Both the position numbers and the translations under genes were made by a program. From positions 71,337,001 through 71,401,000 of the forward strand of contig NC_071670.1 of the NCBI RefSeq assembly GCF_028554725.1: a stretch of 64,000 nt of DNA, in the 5' to 3' direction. The DNA comes from Zeugodacus cucurbitae (Eukaryota > Arthropoda > Insecta > Diptera > Tephritidae). The notes below the pieces were generated by a model, which was not told the origin of the DNA, did not search any database, and was given only the letters and a program-made list of their open reading frames with translations. Positions 36,870 to 51,800 of the stretch are shown one piece after another (the stretch's first letter is position 1; each line of letters opens with the position of its first letter).

Positions 36870-39800
36870 GTAAGTGAGATCGATATCAAGCGGAAGGAAG
36901 TGCTCGAATACGTGCATGGTATATGTGCGTGAGAGTGCGAGCATATGTGTGGGCAGGTGCGAGTGTGACTACTCGCATGGTGCTACCTTTTGGGCCTCGT
37001 ACCTATTTGTAACGGCAAAAGAGTTAACAAAATATGCACGCCCTGAGAAATGACCTTTCTAATGGGTTTGGAAAATTTAAATTAAATTTATTAGTTACTC
37101 TCCGAAAGCGCCTAAATCAATTCGATTAAATGTTGATGCTATTTGCTAACAGTAAATAAAGATTAACACTTATCTGGGGTTTTATCTGAGATGCATAGGC
37201 ACATGCTTTTTGCCGGTTGTCACACACGATACTTGGGATTAGAGAGCACAATTGCTATATTTAAAGGAAAATATTTGGGAAATCTAATAAATCACCATAT
37301 ACTATATTTATGTAAAATATTGGCAATAAATGTATACCAAATCCGAAAAGAAAGTATGACTGCACGTCAAAGCATTATTGTGAACGTTTTAATGATCATA
37401 AAATTTATATTTTATGGTCTAGATACCTGAAGGATTGCAGTAGCTTAACGTATCCTTCACTTGTGTTCTACAGCTAGTTTCCTACATAGAACGGCTAGAA
37501 GAAAAAATAAGCTAATTTTGGGAGAAATAAATAAACTGAGATATTGGTTTTCTGGAGGATCACTCTCTATCACACCCCGATCCATTACAAACCCCTTGAT
37601 GAAGATTGAAACTGTGACATTGTTCCACACTATACATTTACTCTATTCTCATTTTGAATGTTCCTTATACAAAAAGAGAATGAATACAAATCCAAAACAT
37701 TTCACACTCTCACTCACACCACGCTCACAGAAAGACTGCCAACTACTCAGTAAAAGTGAAACTGATAGCTAATCCGGCACACCCCTCCCCAACCCCCCAC
37801 CCATCAATCTTTCTAAACGTGAATTGGAAAAAAGTGTCAAATTTATGCAAATCTCATGAAGAAACGCCTGTCAACTTGTTGTTGTTGTTGAGCTGCACGA
37901 AGAAACATAAATACCCTTGCATTCCCGCACACACACACACACACACATGCAAGAGAGTGCACACAAAGGCAAATAAAAACCGGTGAAAACAGACGTGCAC
38001 ACAAATGGAAACAATTCTTGTCAAATCGCATTATTGCAGAGCCCAAGCTAGATTTGTGCTAAACAAAAAATGCACAAACTCACACACAGGCATACATGTA
38101 AAAACACGCGTTGACAGCGGAATGACTGCTGCCGGCTGCCGGAGCTGGTGACGATAACTGGCAACATCAACAATAACAAGAGAACGCACACACACACACC
38201 AACACTCAGCACCCGCCTTCACCACCCACAACCACACCCACACAAAAGCGTCGATGGCAGGGCGCAAGATACAGGTTGCATGGCCAACACACATTTATTA
38301 TGCGAGTGCATGAGTGTGTGTGTGTGTCTGTCATGTATCAAAAGCTTTCTGTCCACCTAACTGCCGGCTTACCCCTTTGTCCTGTGTATGCAGTTGCTCA
38401 GTTCCACAGTCGCTCAGTTGTCCAACTGTCCATCCAAGTGTCCCATTTGCGTGTCGCTCATGAAAGTGGCTCACATTTCAGCGACTCTGTCACGGCAATA
38501 TTCGCATTATGTTGTTGTTGCTGTTTATTATTTTCGCTTTGTGTTACTTTTAATTTCCACTTTGCTTTCATAAACGACAAAATGTCGTCCTGCGGGTGAC
38601 TAGTGGGGAACATTACCTGTTGTTATTGTATTTTGAGCAAAGTAATAACTGGTGGTGTCATCAAAGTCATTCGGAGTTGTAGCTGTTGTAGCAATGTTGG
38701 ACAAAATTATTTTCCTTTCGCTGTTTTGTAACGGTGAACGTTAGAACTTTAAACTGACACTGAAAAAGAAAAAGAAAAAAAATTAGGAACTGATGAAGGG
38801 AGGTTTCAGAAACTTGGCACCTGAGCCTACCCACGATCCAAAATCTCCCAAAGATTAGAGAAAGGCAACTGCAAATTTTGTACCACTTTTTGACTTTTTC
38901 GTTTTTGTTTAAAATAGTAAGAAATTTAAATATGTCCCTCAGGCTAGTTCTAGCGATAGTTTATAAAGAAGACTCTCAAATTCAGGTAATTCGGTTCAGT
39001 AGAACTTTAGAAATTACGGGTAACGTTTTGAAACAGACAGGCTCGTGGAAAACTTGTGTAAAGTTTCGCGTCAAGATGAACCAGTTTTGATGCCGCCACA
39101 GGACCAGAAAATATAATTTTGAAAAATGCTCTTGTAGACGTATTATGAAATAGTTAAACTTCGAAAATTTAAAACAAAATAAATCGATTTTTTTTTATTT
39201 CTACAGTATAATTTAATGATCGATTTTTTTTTTAATTTATTCCAACTAAAAAATGGATTTTAGCGGCGGTTTTAACCGGACAATGTTCGATAGGCTAAAT
39301 ATTCTAGCGAAGTTTTCTACAGAGATCGAGGTAAATAGTGTCTACATCTCTTCTTCGAAATATTTTTACGAAATAAAGTTTGAAACATTTGTAAAGATCT
39401 TACCACTTAACCGAGCGAAATGGTTTGGAATGGAAATTAGTCGCCTCAACAACCTCAATTTGTAATAGACTCAAAGCGCTCTGTCAATGCATGAGAATCT
39501 TTTGACCCATACCTAGGAGTTGTTGGTATTCAAAGGAGCGATTTTTCGGCTGGCTACGACATATTTTTGAGGGGAAAATATAGCGTATTTTTTGTTTAAT
39601 TGCATATTTATAGATGCTTTATAGGAGTGGGTGCCCCTCCTTGTCACTGACACATATACATACTTGCGACTGGATACGAACACGAATAAACACATACTAT
39701 TTTGTGCAAATATATCCATTACTTCTGTAAAATATATATTTATTTGCGGCAACCAGCTAACTTTTAGGCCGAAAATGCCACATAAAAAATACAGTCTCCT

Positions 39801-42800
39801 TTTAACATTCTTGTCAAAACTATTTTGTGGGTGTTTCAAGCATTTACATTGTAACTAAGTATGCAATTATGAAAATATTTTCTCTAATTTTTGTTTCTTT
39901 CTTTCTTCTTTCTTTTCCATTGCAGACGCTCTGCGTCGGCGAGTAATGCCCGCCGGCCGATACGGATTGTGCCCGACTGGACGGAGAACGCGGTGCAGGG
40001 CGAACACTTCTGGAAGCCGACGTCGGCGTCCGGGGATCTCTGCTGCTTGAACGAGGAGTGCATCGTGAGTATTTCAACACACACACACACGCATTTGTTT
40101 CGGAATATTATGCATGTGAATATAATGTAAATGGCAATTTAATTGCATCAAAATTAATTATGTGCCACAGCACCGAACGCATACATATGTACATATCTCG
40201 TGGCATTCGCTATTTATAGCCCACTGTAGCAATTAATTATGCGTAAAGTTTTGCATAAAATAAGTAAGTAAGTAACACAATTTGTGCCGACAGTGGCGCT
40301 AATTAGGCTGAGAGCGTTAAATTTAATTAAGTGAAATGCGCTGCTGAGTGTGTGTAAAGTGCGAATTGCCGCGCTCAGACTATTTAAGCGCTCGACGCAA
40401 AACACTTTAAATCAATTACAAAATTGTTTCGTGTAATTCATTTATTGCATGTTTAGCACACATTACAATAACGCACACACGCGCACACGTACTCCGACAC
40501 GCGTGCAAATACACACACACACACAAGGGATTCATATGCGGAAACTGCGAAACTTTCGCCAAAGTGTGTGTGTGTGAATGTGTGCACACACATGCTAAGC
40601 GTTATTATCAATGAGCATCACACATTCACGCCAGCTACCCAGCGTACACTCATAATCATCATCATTACAACGAATTCTATTCTCATGCGCGAAATGTGCT
40701 TTCTACACGCACAGGAACGCAAAAGATGGCGCACGTGTACACACATACACACATGCATGCATGCAAAATTTATTATGGTAATATTTTAGCTGGCAAAACC
40801 ATGAACTCTGTTAATAAGTACCTGACTGCAGTGGGATTCCTATTTACTAGGGCTTTAAAATGAGTTGGACTCATGAGTCGGACTCATGAGTTGACTTTCA
40901 CTGGGTTTAATTTTATTAATTATTTTATTATTTGGGCGAGGTCCATGCAAAAGCCTAAATCGGTCTAAATTGGATGTTCACTGTACAAACACTGGATTTG
41001 AGGTGTGGCATCACTCATTCCAAAATTGTCGTAATCGGACTATAAATTTCCGGATATCGAATATGAACCCTTAGTGCCAAGGTATAATTTTTTTTAGGGG
41101 AAATACCGGTAAATCTCACAGAAAATTGGTTTATTACTTCCCCTAGCTCATATGAACCTAATATTAGAATCCTCGAGAAAGCCTCGTCCAATAAGTGATT
41201 TCTGCTTGGAACACACTGTAATGATCCGGTAGCCAGAAGGCGATTCTGGTATCTAGTTTTTCTGAGATTACCTCACCTCCAACTCGTTTGTCTAGTTTGG
41301 ACCCGAATATCACTGAATCTTTGTCCACTTTTCCCATATCCCACTCCTCTCTAGAGGTGAACGATATATGTAGTTCAGATTTTAGATTCATTTCTATAGG
41401 ATTACGAAAATCCGTCCTATTTGGTAGAAATGGAAACTTGCCGAGTATACTAGAATGTCCCCTATGGCAGGTTTGCAGTATTGAAGATTCTCTCAGCCTA
41501 AGTGCCGATTTCGCCGACTGCTGCTTACAGAATATGTATATAGTTAGTGAGTACAGAATAACATATAACGCCTGGCTTGGCGTTGTTCTGAGATCTCTAC
41601 TGATACATATACATGCCACTCTGTGTAGACTTCCCATGCTCTTTACTGCGTACTTCTTGACGATTATTGGCCACCAGACCAATATACCGTATGTCATAAT
41701 CGGCCTTACCACAGCTGTGGAGAGCCAATGCGATACCCGGGTGTTTGTCCCCATTTTGGTCCGAGCATCCTTTACAGGTGTATAAGGCCAAGCCGGCTTC
41801 CTTACCCCAGCTTTTAAGTTTGGTACCATATATACCAAATTGCATTTTTCAAATAATATTGTCTTAATGTGAAATATAAGTTAAATTACTGTTTTAAATT
41901 TACTTCGTTAATGCGTTTGTACAATATTGCAGCCTCAATTACTCAATTCTATTCGCTACCATATACTTCATAATGCACATACAAATATGGATATGTATAT
42001 ACGTTATATATAATAATAAAGCCTGTATTAAAGTATTAAACCGCCATAAAGTGCCATTAAGCGGCTAATTAATTCGTAATGTAACTTTTCGCGGTCAAAA
42101 ATCATCTCGTCGATTTTAAAACATTTTTAAATTCATTTACCACACACACATATATTTATATATATTTACATATGCATATATACATATCTGCAGCGTTGCA
42201 TTGCATTCACAAATTATTACCGTTATTAATGTATTTTCCTTTTTGCATAACAGAAAAGTGGTCAACGGATGAAGTGCTCGGCTTGCCAATTAATTGCGCA
42301 TCAAAATTGCATTCCAATCGTCAATGAAAAGACTCAATTAGCCTGTAAGCCAACATTTCGGGACGTGGGCATAAGACAATACCGGGAGCAATCGACGACG
42401 CATCATCACTGGGTCCATCGCAAAATGGAGAAGGGCAAGTGCAAGCAGTGCGGCAAGGTAAGTGCGCATTCAACGGAAATATAGATTTAATTAAATTCAC
42501 CAGGCACACCACACAACACACACACACATATACAAACTGGTATGATTATGAGTTTATATTGCGGTTTATAGCCATGTAATATTTACGAGAGCTCCTCAAA
42601 AGCTTTTAAGCAAAATAATTAATTTAAAGCAGCCAATTACAGTTCGGAAGCAACTTCTCTTTAATCTGACGATTTGCCTCGGCCGTGCAGGGCAAATTAA
42701 TACGCTCTAGCCAATTTTAAAGCATATAAGCAATATTCAACTAGAACTACATAACTATTTACCCGTACATATCTCTCACCCCCGAGAATTGCTTCTTGCC

Positions 42801-45800
42801 TATGGCTTCTCTGCACGTAGACAGGATTTCATGGAATTTCATAATAAACGCTCCATTAATGTCATCGATATCAACATAAATATCTAACATAATCAATAAT
42901 AATACATAGCAGGTAGTCAAAATTTGAAGTCAACAGCAACAACTACAACAACAGCTTTTCATGGTAAATGCTGCATATAGCCAGGGCACGCAAGAGTACC
43001 GCACATTGCAAGGCGTGTTGAAAAGACTGGCACGTCCATGCTGTCCGAGCTTTCTAGTGTCGATTTAAGATGCCTGATAGTAGCAGCACAAACAGCAGTG
43101 TAGCTTACTGTATAGTACATGAGGCATGAGGCAAACTGTATATAAAGGGGGATGGGGCAAGTAGAAGTTTGCAAAAGGGAATGACAGGCTAACACCAATA
43201 GCTTACATTTAAATGCTGTTATGAAAATAAAAATATATTTAAATACATACATCCGAACAGTTGAGGAGAATACGTAAGGTATTCTTGATAAGCCCTCTAT
43301 CTGCGGAATCTCAAAGGAGGCTCGCCACAAATTTCCGACTTCAGTGAAAACATAACCTTAAAATTATGTTTGAATAAAAAAATTGTAAAATTTCCAAAGT
43401 AATAAGTCTAAATGGGTTGAAATTTATTTTTTAATTTAATCACCTAGTTAACGCGGGAAGTCCAGATAAAAGCCTAAAAATCGGTAATTTTTATAAAACT
43501 TTTTAATGGTTAGCAAATCATTTATACTCATAGAGTACAAAAGCAGTTTCTCTTTTTTATTTACTTTGAAAATAACGGTTCGGGGTAATTTTTTGTATGC
43601 CTTTGACGTGAGATCCCAAACTGTTCTATTTATCACTCGTCAATCATTGATGATGAAAAAACATATAAAATTACAAGAATATATATATATATAATTCAAG
43701 CTCTGTTTCTTAAGAGGTTAGGTTTTTTGACAGAATTTAAACCAAAACATTCACTTTTCGGCATATATTGGTTCGAAAAAATTGAAAAATATAAAAAATC
43801 CTTCGTTCATTAACAAAGATGTGTGCAAAATTTTAACAAAATCGCTTCATAATTTTTTGAGATATCGTGCCCAGCTACTTGAAAAATTGTGTTTTGAGAT
43901 AAACGCGTTTAAAGTTTCACATTCATACTGAGGTGACCTGATAGGCGGAGATCCCAAAGGATATATCGCTTAGAATTTTACTCGGATTGATAATCTTATT
44001 AATAAGACAAATAAGTTTTCTTAATAATTTTGAAAATTTGAAACCCACCAACCCCTCAATCCCTGCATTTAATAGGACTTTTTCGCTCTCACTTTTTCCA
44101 AAATTTCTCAGTCGACAGCACATAACCGACCCACACACATTTGATTTTGATAAACTCAAAGTGTTTAAGAGGAAAAAGTGTCTTCTTTGAAAATTAGTAC
44201 CAACTCCTGCTTGTTGTTTTTGAAAAATCATAGATTGAGAGTAAGTATGTGTGCGCTGCTGAAAAGCGTAAAATTCATTTGGACAACATAGTTGTGAATT
44301 TTACGACGCGTCAGACACTTAATTTCATTATATTGAAAGCTTTTAAAAGAAAAGAAATCATAAAAATAACACAAAGACGTAAAAACGCAACAAGAAAGTT
44401 AAATCAAAGTTGATGGCTTGAAAGGTCACAGCGCTTCTGCTCTAATAAATTAACTACTTTTATTGGTTTTCAATGAAAATCACACAATTACTGTAGAGTT
44501 TTTTCGAAGACAAGTATATGTACATTGTACAACAAAGCAAAGTACGGGAGTAATTATTAGATTTACCAAAAATCTAAAGGCTTGGCAACTAATGATCACT
44601 TTAATATGATTTTGAAAGCTTATTGCACTCAATTTAATTTTATTTTAATAATTTTGTTGTTTTTGCAGGCTGTGCAGGGTAAACTGTTTGGTTCCAAGGA
44701 AATAGTGGCACTGTCCTGCGCGTGGTGTCACGAAGTCTACCACAACAAGGAATCCTGCTTTAATCAAGCCAAAATCGGCGAAGAGTGCACGTTGGGTAAG
44801 TGTTAAATAAATTATAAAAATAAAATTATAAAATTCTAGTATATAACTAATTATCTGGACCCTGTGGTCTTTTGTTCCCACACGAATAATTGCTTGTAAT
44901 TGCAGTTGTTAACGAGTTAAATTTAAATTAAATTTACATTAAAAACACATTAAAGAAATTGCCAAGATAGCGTAGAGAATTCCAGCTAAATCTATGCATC
45001 GGCACTTTCGAAAGTTTATGGCATTTTCCAAGAAGGCGTTTGAGCATATGTGAGCTCGCCGAGGAAAATATTGTCGAGTGTTGCACTTAATGCAAAGCTT
45101 GCGTGCTTGTGGGCCACTTTAAAATTCCATTTAATTACACAAATCCGACACCACGCACACACTGACGCCCGGCAACGGCAAAAATAACAACTCATGCGTG
45201 TGTGTGTATGTATGTAGGGGCGGGCTCTAGGTATATATATATATGTATAATGTAGGATAACTATTGAAAAAGACAAACTTGCAGAATGTTAAACTTTGTT
45301 GCCACACAGTGTATTGTAATGCGTCTGAAGACAATGTGTTCATATGTAGTATATAATTTTGTGAGAATTTTCCATCTGAATGCACTTCGGAACTCTTTGC
45401 ATATTTACACGATCAGCACTGCAATGTGTTGCAGCAACTTTTCTATTCAATTGTGGTGGAGGCAAGTGTATTGTCGCATTCACACACACACACACACACA
45501 CGTTTGTAATTATCTCCAATTGTTCTGAATGTGCTACATCAGATTGGCTTCAAATAATCTAAAGTTAATTGACTAAACCGTTGATTATTGGTTTCTTCGC
45601 AACCAATAAGAATTGTTACAATCCTAGGCACTTAATAGCTTAAATTAAATTAAAGAATTAGATAATTTGAAGAATTTTTTATTATTATTTGAGAATTATT
45701 TCTAATTTGTGGCACTGTAGAGAAGAGTATAAAGTAACTTGAAGTAACTTGAATGAAGTAAAGTTTTTGTAGCGTTCCTGTTGAATTCATTATTTTCTCA

Positions 45801-48800
45801 ACAATTGTCACATTTTTTCTAAAACAAATAATTTCTCATTAATTAATTCTAATAATGCATGACAAATGTTACTCTTACGCCACCGCCCTCGGTGCTCAGT
45901 ACTGTGCACCTACACACATCCGTCTCTTGCATTACTTCATGCACCACCCAGCAATTAAGTTAATGCACTTTATAAGCGTTTCATATCAGCAAATGCGAGG
46001 CAGTGTGCGGGATAAAAGTTGAGTGCATTAGCAATTTGAGTTGAACAACGCATGTTGCTCATACGCCATGGCAACCAATTAAAACTGAACTACAGACCAA
46101 AGTGCTATCGTCAGTATGCAAATATTTGCCGTTGCCATAAGGGTCAATTGTAAATTTCGTAAGCATCTTTAACACACATACGCACACATATGGCAAATTT
46201 CGAGTGCAAAGGAGCAGTGAGTGCAGCTATTGAAAGGCCATCATATTCATATTGTATCGTGCAGGCAGTTGAGTTGACACATTTCACAATTTCTCTAAAA
46301 GCCGTTTGCTAATCAATTACATTGCTGAATTGTAATGGAATATGCAGTTATGGACAGACGCAACTAATTCCCGTTATATTCAATCAAGTGTAAGTTGTAA
46401 GCAGCACGAGAATTGCTAATCAGAGCTACACTAAGGCGATTCAAATGAAATCATTGCATGAAATTAATATGCGAAAGAGCTAAATGTGTTATATATATAG
46501 TACAACTGTAAATTGAGTACAGTCCAAATATGCATATCGCTTAAGCCAATCCACAAATGCAAGTCATTTTCGGAATTTCCCCTCACTGCGCGCCCTGCTG
46601 ATAATTCAATTCATTCGAGACTATTGTTGGTTTCCCGCCATGGTCACCACATCTCAATAGTCATTGCCCTGCTCACTACGCAGCTATGCATATAGCGAAT
46701 AATAACCGTTAGCTGCTGCACAAGCATCGATGACCATAAATGCGCTCCGACCAACACGTTCTAGAACGTAGCGGAAGTAGTTCAAATGTTTTGCTGTGGC
46801 CACATAGTAAATCTTAAGGGTGGACCAATGCGTTTGTATCTGTAGGTGGCAAGAGGAACTATCACGCAGTCATGCACATGTAGCATACATATATGTATGT
46901 ACGCAATTGTATGTGGGTATACGTTCTTCCACTTCGATTACACTTGGTGTCATCAGCAAGGAAATCTGCTCGAAATTAGTATTAGCTTATCTACAGCAGC
47001 AGGTGCGGCAGAACGTTGAGAGGGGCGATGTTGATATGGTTACATAAGTATTTGTCGTTATTTGCGGTTGGCATTTACGATTTGTAAAATACTCAGCTTT
47101 ATTGCTTAGCAAAGTGAAAATCGTATGAGACACAAAGCAATTGTGAACGTTTTCTTGGGAAATTGGAAAATTCAGCTCGCACTGCCCGCCACAAGCCAAG
47201 CATCAGCTCGAATAATGTTGGAAGAAACGTCTTTGCTTTTACCTATTATTTCGGTTTAGTAATCGTAGCTGAACCTTGAAGTGATAACGGTATATTTTTT
47301 AGAGCACAGAGAACAATGTCTTTCCTTCAGATCGCATATATTCGCACATTTCACAAATCACTTTTTTTCCCAAACACTAATCGAGTTGTATAAAACGCTC
47401 TCTACTTTACAGGCAATTACGCGCCAATTATTGTGCCACCCTCGTGGATCGTCAAGTTGCCAACTAAAGGTAATTTTAAATCCTCCATACGAGTAAATAA
47501 CAAAACCAATGTGACCATAGCCAGCAGTAAGAGTAAGAAGGGTACGACTAAACGTCAAAAGCAAAAGGAGGAGAAGAAGGAGCCACGTGCTTTCATCGTC
47601 AAGCCCATACCATCGCCCGACGTCATACCCGTGATTGTGTTCATCAATCCCAAATCGGGCGGCAATCAAGGCGTCAAGCTATTGGGTAAATTCCAGCATC
47701 TGCTGAATCCGCGACAAGTTTTCGATTTAACGCAAGGTGGACCAAAGATGGGGTAAGTGCGCGTGGAACCACAGTCGTTAACAGGCGTTTTCTATTTATT
47801 TGTGCATCGTTTTCACTTAGCTTGGAGCTATTCCGTAAGGCGCCTAACTTGCGCGTGTTGGCGTGTGGCGGTGACGGTACCGTTGGTTGGGTACTCTCTG
47901 TGCTGGACATGTTGAACCCACCTATAACACCGCCGCCAGCTGTGGGTGTGCTGCCCTTGGGCACTGGCAATGATCTCGCACGCGCACTCGGTTGGGGTGG
48001 TGTAAGTAAACCGTTATTTTAAATAACTGAAAATAAATAATTAAAATTACTCTTCTCCAGGGCTACACCGACGAGCCGGTCAGCAAGATATTACGGGAAA
48101 TCGGCATGTCGCAGTGTATGCTAATGGATCGCTGGCGTCTGAATGTGACGCCCAATCGCGAGGTGGAAGACGACAATGTCGGCCGCAGCAAGGACAATGT
48201 ACCGTTGAACGTGATGAATAACTACTACTCCTTCGGCGTCGATGCACACATCGCACTCGAGTTCCATGAGGCGCGCGAAGCTCATCCCGAGCGTTTCAAC
48301 TCGCGTCTGCGCAACAAGATGTACTATGGGCAAATGGGCGGCAAGGATCTGATCTTGCGACAGTATCGGAATCTCTCACAGTGGGTGACGCTCGAGTGCG
48401 ACGGCACGGATTTCACGGGTAAACTGCGCGACGCCGGCTGCCACGCAGTGCTCTTTCTGAATATTGGCAGGTGAGTTCATTGCACTTCCGCACCTGCTGC
48501 GGCGCTCAATGCATGCCACATTAGTGGCACATTAAAGGTGTTGTGGCAGCAAAAATAAAAACCAATAAATACTTGATTTAAACGTTCCAACGAACTGCCA
48601 GCTATCGTACAGACCAGACAGCGGCAATTGCAATCACTTAGCCATAAATTGCACACCTTTTTTAAGTGCTCCCATGGACATGCAAGAGCGGATTCCATAC
48701 TTATATGTGTCGGCACTCCTACAACTACTAACTTTATTGTGTTTTATTTCTTTCCTTCCTTCCGTGACATTCCAAACATGCGTTCCCACGCCCTCAGCTA

Positions 48801-51800
48801 TGGCGGCGGCACCCATCCCTGGAACGACTCGTTCGGCCAATCTAAGCCCGCCATCGATGACGGCATGATGGAGGTGGTGGGCCTGACCACATACCAACTG
48901 CCCATGCTGCAGGCGGGCCTGCACGGCACCTGCATTTGTCAGTGTCGGTCGGCGCGCATCGTCACCAAAAAGACAATCCCGATGCAGGTGGACGGCGAGG
49001 CGTGCCGCGTGAAGCCATCAATTATCGAAATGACTTTGTTGAACAAGGCGGTTATGCTGGCCAAACGCAAGCACGGACGTGGCGATGTGCAGTAAGTGCA
49101 AACAATGTTTTTTCTTAAATATGTAAATGAACCCAGATTTTTTGTCGGAATTACTTATGTGTATCGGCAAAATTGCTCGTTCACTATAGTATTAGCGTGA
49201 TTTCAGCTTAATTGCTGTGTAAATATATGGGACAGATTGACTAAATTTATTTTACTCTTCATTAACTACAGAGTTAATCCATTGGAGAAGCTACATTTAA
49301 CGATTTTGCGCATCACAATGCAACAGTATGAGCAATACCACTACGACAAGGACATGCTGCGCAAATTGGCCAATAAATTGGGCAAAATGGAGATCGAGTC
49401 GCAGTGCGATTTGGAGCAGGTGCGCAACATGCTCAATGCAAAGTTCGAGGAATCGATCACATATCCGAAGGTCTCGCAGGATTGGTGCTTCATCGATTGT
49501 GAGTAGACACTAAAGTTCCAATCTAATTTGCACTGAATGTGACTGACAATTCTCTCTTTTGCATTCCTTTTCGCCTGCAGCCTGCACCGCGGAGCACTAC
49601 TTCCGCATCGATCGCGCCCAAGAGCATCTGCACTACATTTGTGATATTGCCATCGACGAGTTGTACATACTGGACCACGAAGCCGCCACCATGCCACAGA
49701 CGCCCGATCAGGAGCGCTCCTTCTCGGCTTACTCACAGCGCATTGGCGCACAAAACGAGCGCCGCAGCAACATGGATCAGCAAGGCCGCTCCGGCAGCAC
49801 CGGTACGCAATTACCCTACATAAGTAAACGCATGTTTTGCAATTATTATTACCGCAAGAAGCGCTTCGAATTGTAATTGCGATAAAGCAATTGCACACAT
49901 CTGTATGTATATACTCGTATTATGACTTTTTTGTGTGGGAAGCCCTTAGTGATACTAAAATGGGTAAAAATGAACAAACAATTGATAATATTGATCAATA
50001 TTTGATTTAAAACATTAGTTAAAAATTATAATCTAAATAATTAATTAAAAAATTTAACTGCGTGTCCTTCGTTAGAACTAAAAGTTAGATTCTCAAAAAT
50101 TTTAGTTTAGGTTTTTTATCTTTTGATTTACTTATTTCTTGTTTAATTTAATTTAATTAAAGTTCCCATAGCTAGTCTTCAAATATTGTTGAAACAAAGC
50201 ATAAACAGTGAAAAGGAAGAGCTAAGTTGGACATTTTTATAGGAATCTAAGGGGAAACCAAATTTAGATATCAAAATATATTACCAGGTGACACGAGCAA
50301 CATACAAAGTGTGTTCAATAAATAACGGGAATTTCAAAATTTACAACTTTGGAGATTACAATTGTACGAAGTACGAAAAATGATTACGATTTACGTTTGT
50401 TAAAAGCCTAGACTCGTGGCTTCTTCGTGAATTCTTGGCCAAAACAAACAAAGAAAAGCTTCCATATTCGTTAGACATGACTCCTCGTGACTTTTCCCTA
50501 TTTCGAAAATTAAGGAGAACTTTAAAGGACCGACGTTTTATAAGCATACGAGCAATCGCTATTTCGACGATTGGAAGAAGCGCTAGCATAAATGCATAAT
50601 ATCAAATTGGGACTATATTAAAGGCGACAGACAACAGACAGACGAATTAATATTATAAAAAAATTTTTCAAAAAACTAAACATCCCGTTATTTTTTGAAC
50701 ACACCTTTGAACATACATACTTATGGCATTAGGTTATCTCACACATTAGAATAAAATGGGTGGATCGTGGAGATGGAGGAAAAATATTAATAAATTCTAT
50801 TAATTTATTCGCCAAGAAACACAAGGATAGACATGCTTAGATTCGGTACGTTGGGTGTGTTGGAAAGTAGGGATCTGATAGAGAGATTCAAAGCTGAGTT
50901 CCAGCCATAAATATTTGAGAATTGAAATTAAGTAGAACGTACCCAGGTTAATTTGCCTTAATTGCGCCTTCTTTTGTACTCATTACCAAATGAAGCCGCC
51001 TTTTTTATAAGTTTCATTGCATTAGACATCGCTTGCTTATGATTTGTTTGCAAAATTTCCCTTAAGTGTATGTAACCGGACAACTGTAGTAGTAGCACTA
51101 GTGAATTATTAACCTTAAAAAAAAAAAACAAAACAAAAAAAAAGATTTCAGAATACAGCTTAGTCCTTGCCGCATAAATGTAAGTACCATTATGCATACA
51201 AATAACAAAGCGAAGCAGCCAATTTACACTCACATATGCAGGTGCAATACATACAAACTCACTTCTAAAGCAACTTATATTGACAGCAAAGACTAAACCG
51301 TATTCCGATATCTTCACGCCATTCAACAAATGTTAACCTCCAAATGATAACCTAAAAAATACAAAATACTAAAAACTCAATTGTAAACCAAAAATCCCCA
51401 ATATTACCACACAGTGCACAAAGATAATTATCGCAAATGGTATGTTGACTGCATGGAAAGCATTTCCATATGTTTCCGTATGTTTATTCTTAATGCTAGC
51501 ACTAAATAATACAGTTATTTATTTGTATAATATATAAAAAAAATTATTACTTGTCTGACGCATTTATGAGATGGGCATACATTAATTGCGATTATTTTTG
51601 ATTTTTATGTCTCAAAAATATATATTTTCGAAATGCATATATACAAAGACGATGATTTGCAAATCGGAAAACCCATCAAAGTTATGAAGTGGAAGAGGTA
51701 AAGCGCGCAACTTTGTGTCAAAAATAATATTTCATTCATGCTACCTTAAACGCTAAACATTTTCTATGCTGCAGAGCAAATTTCCGATTCACCTTTCCTA

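Larger units (their letters stand above)
40065..42253 (+). other. rdgA intron 2
   Basis: 2.19 kb, GTGAGT...AACAG. Contains CA tracts, the ACTCATGAGT palindrome pair, a HINE relic and the antisense LINE fragment. Confidence 0.85.

Noticed and set aside
36527..36889. Minus-strand frames across rdgA exon 1
   Set aside because: Shadow of the coding strand caused by skewed codon use in the acidic run.
42959..43330. 123-codon minus-strand frame in rdgA intron 3
   Set aside because: Resembles decayed repeat-derived sequence, but I could not assign it to any family and see no splice sites.
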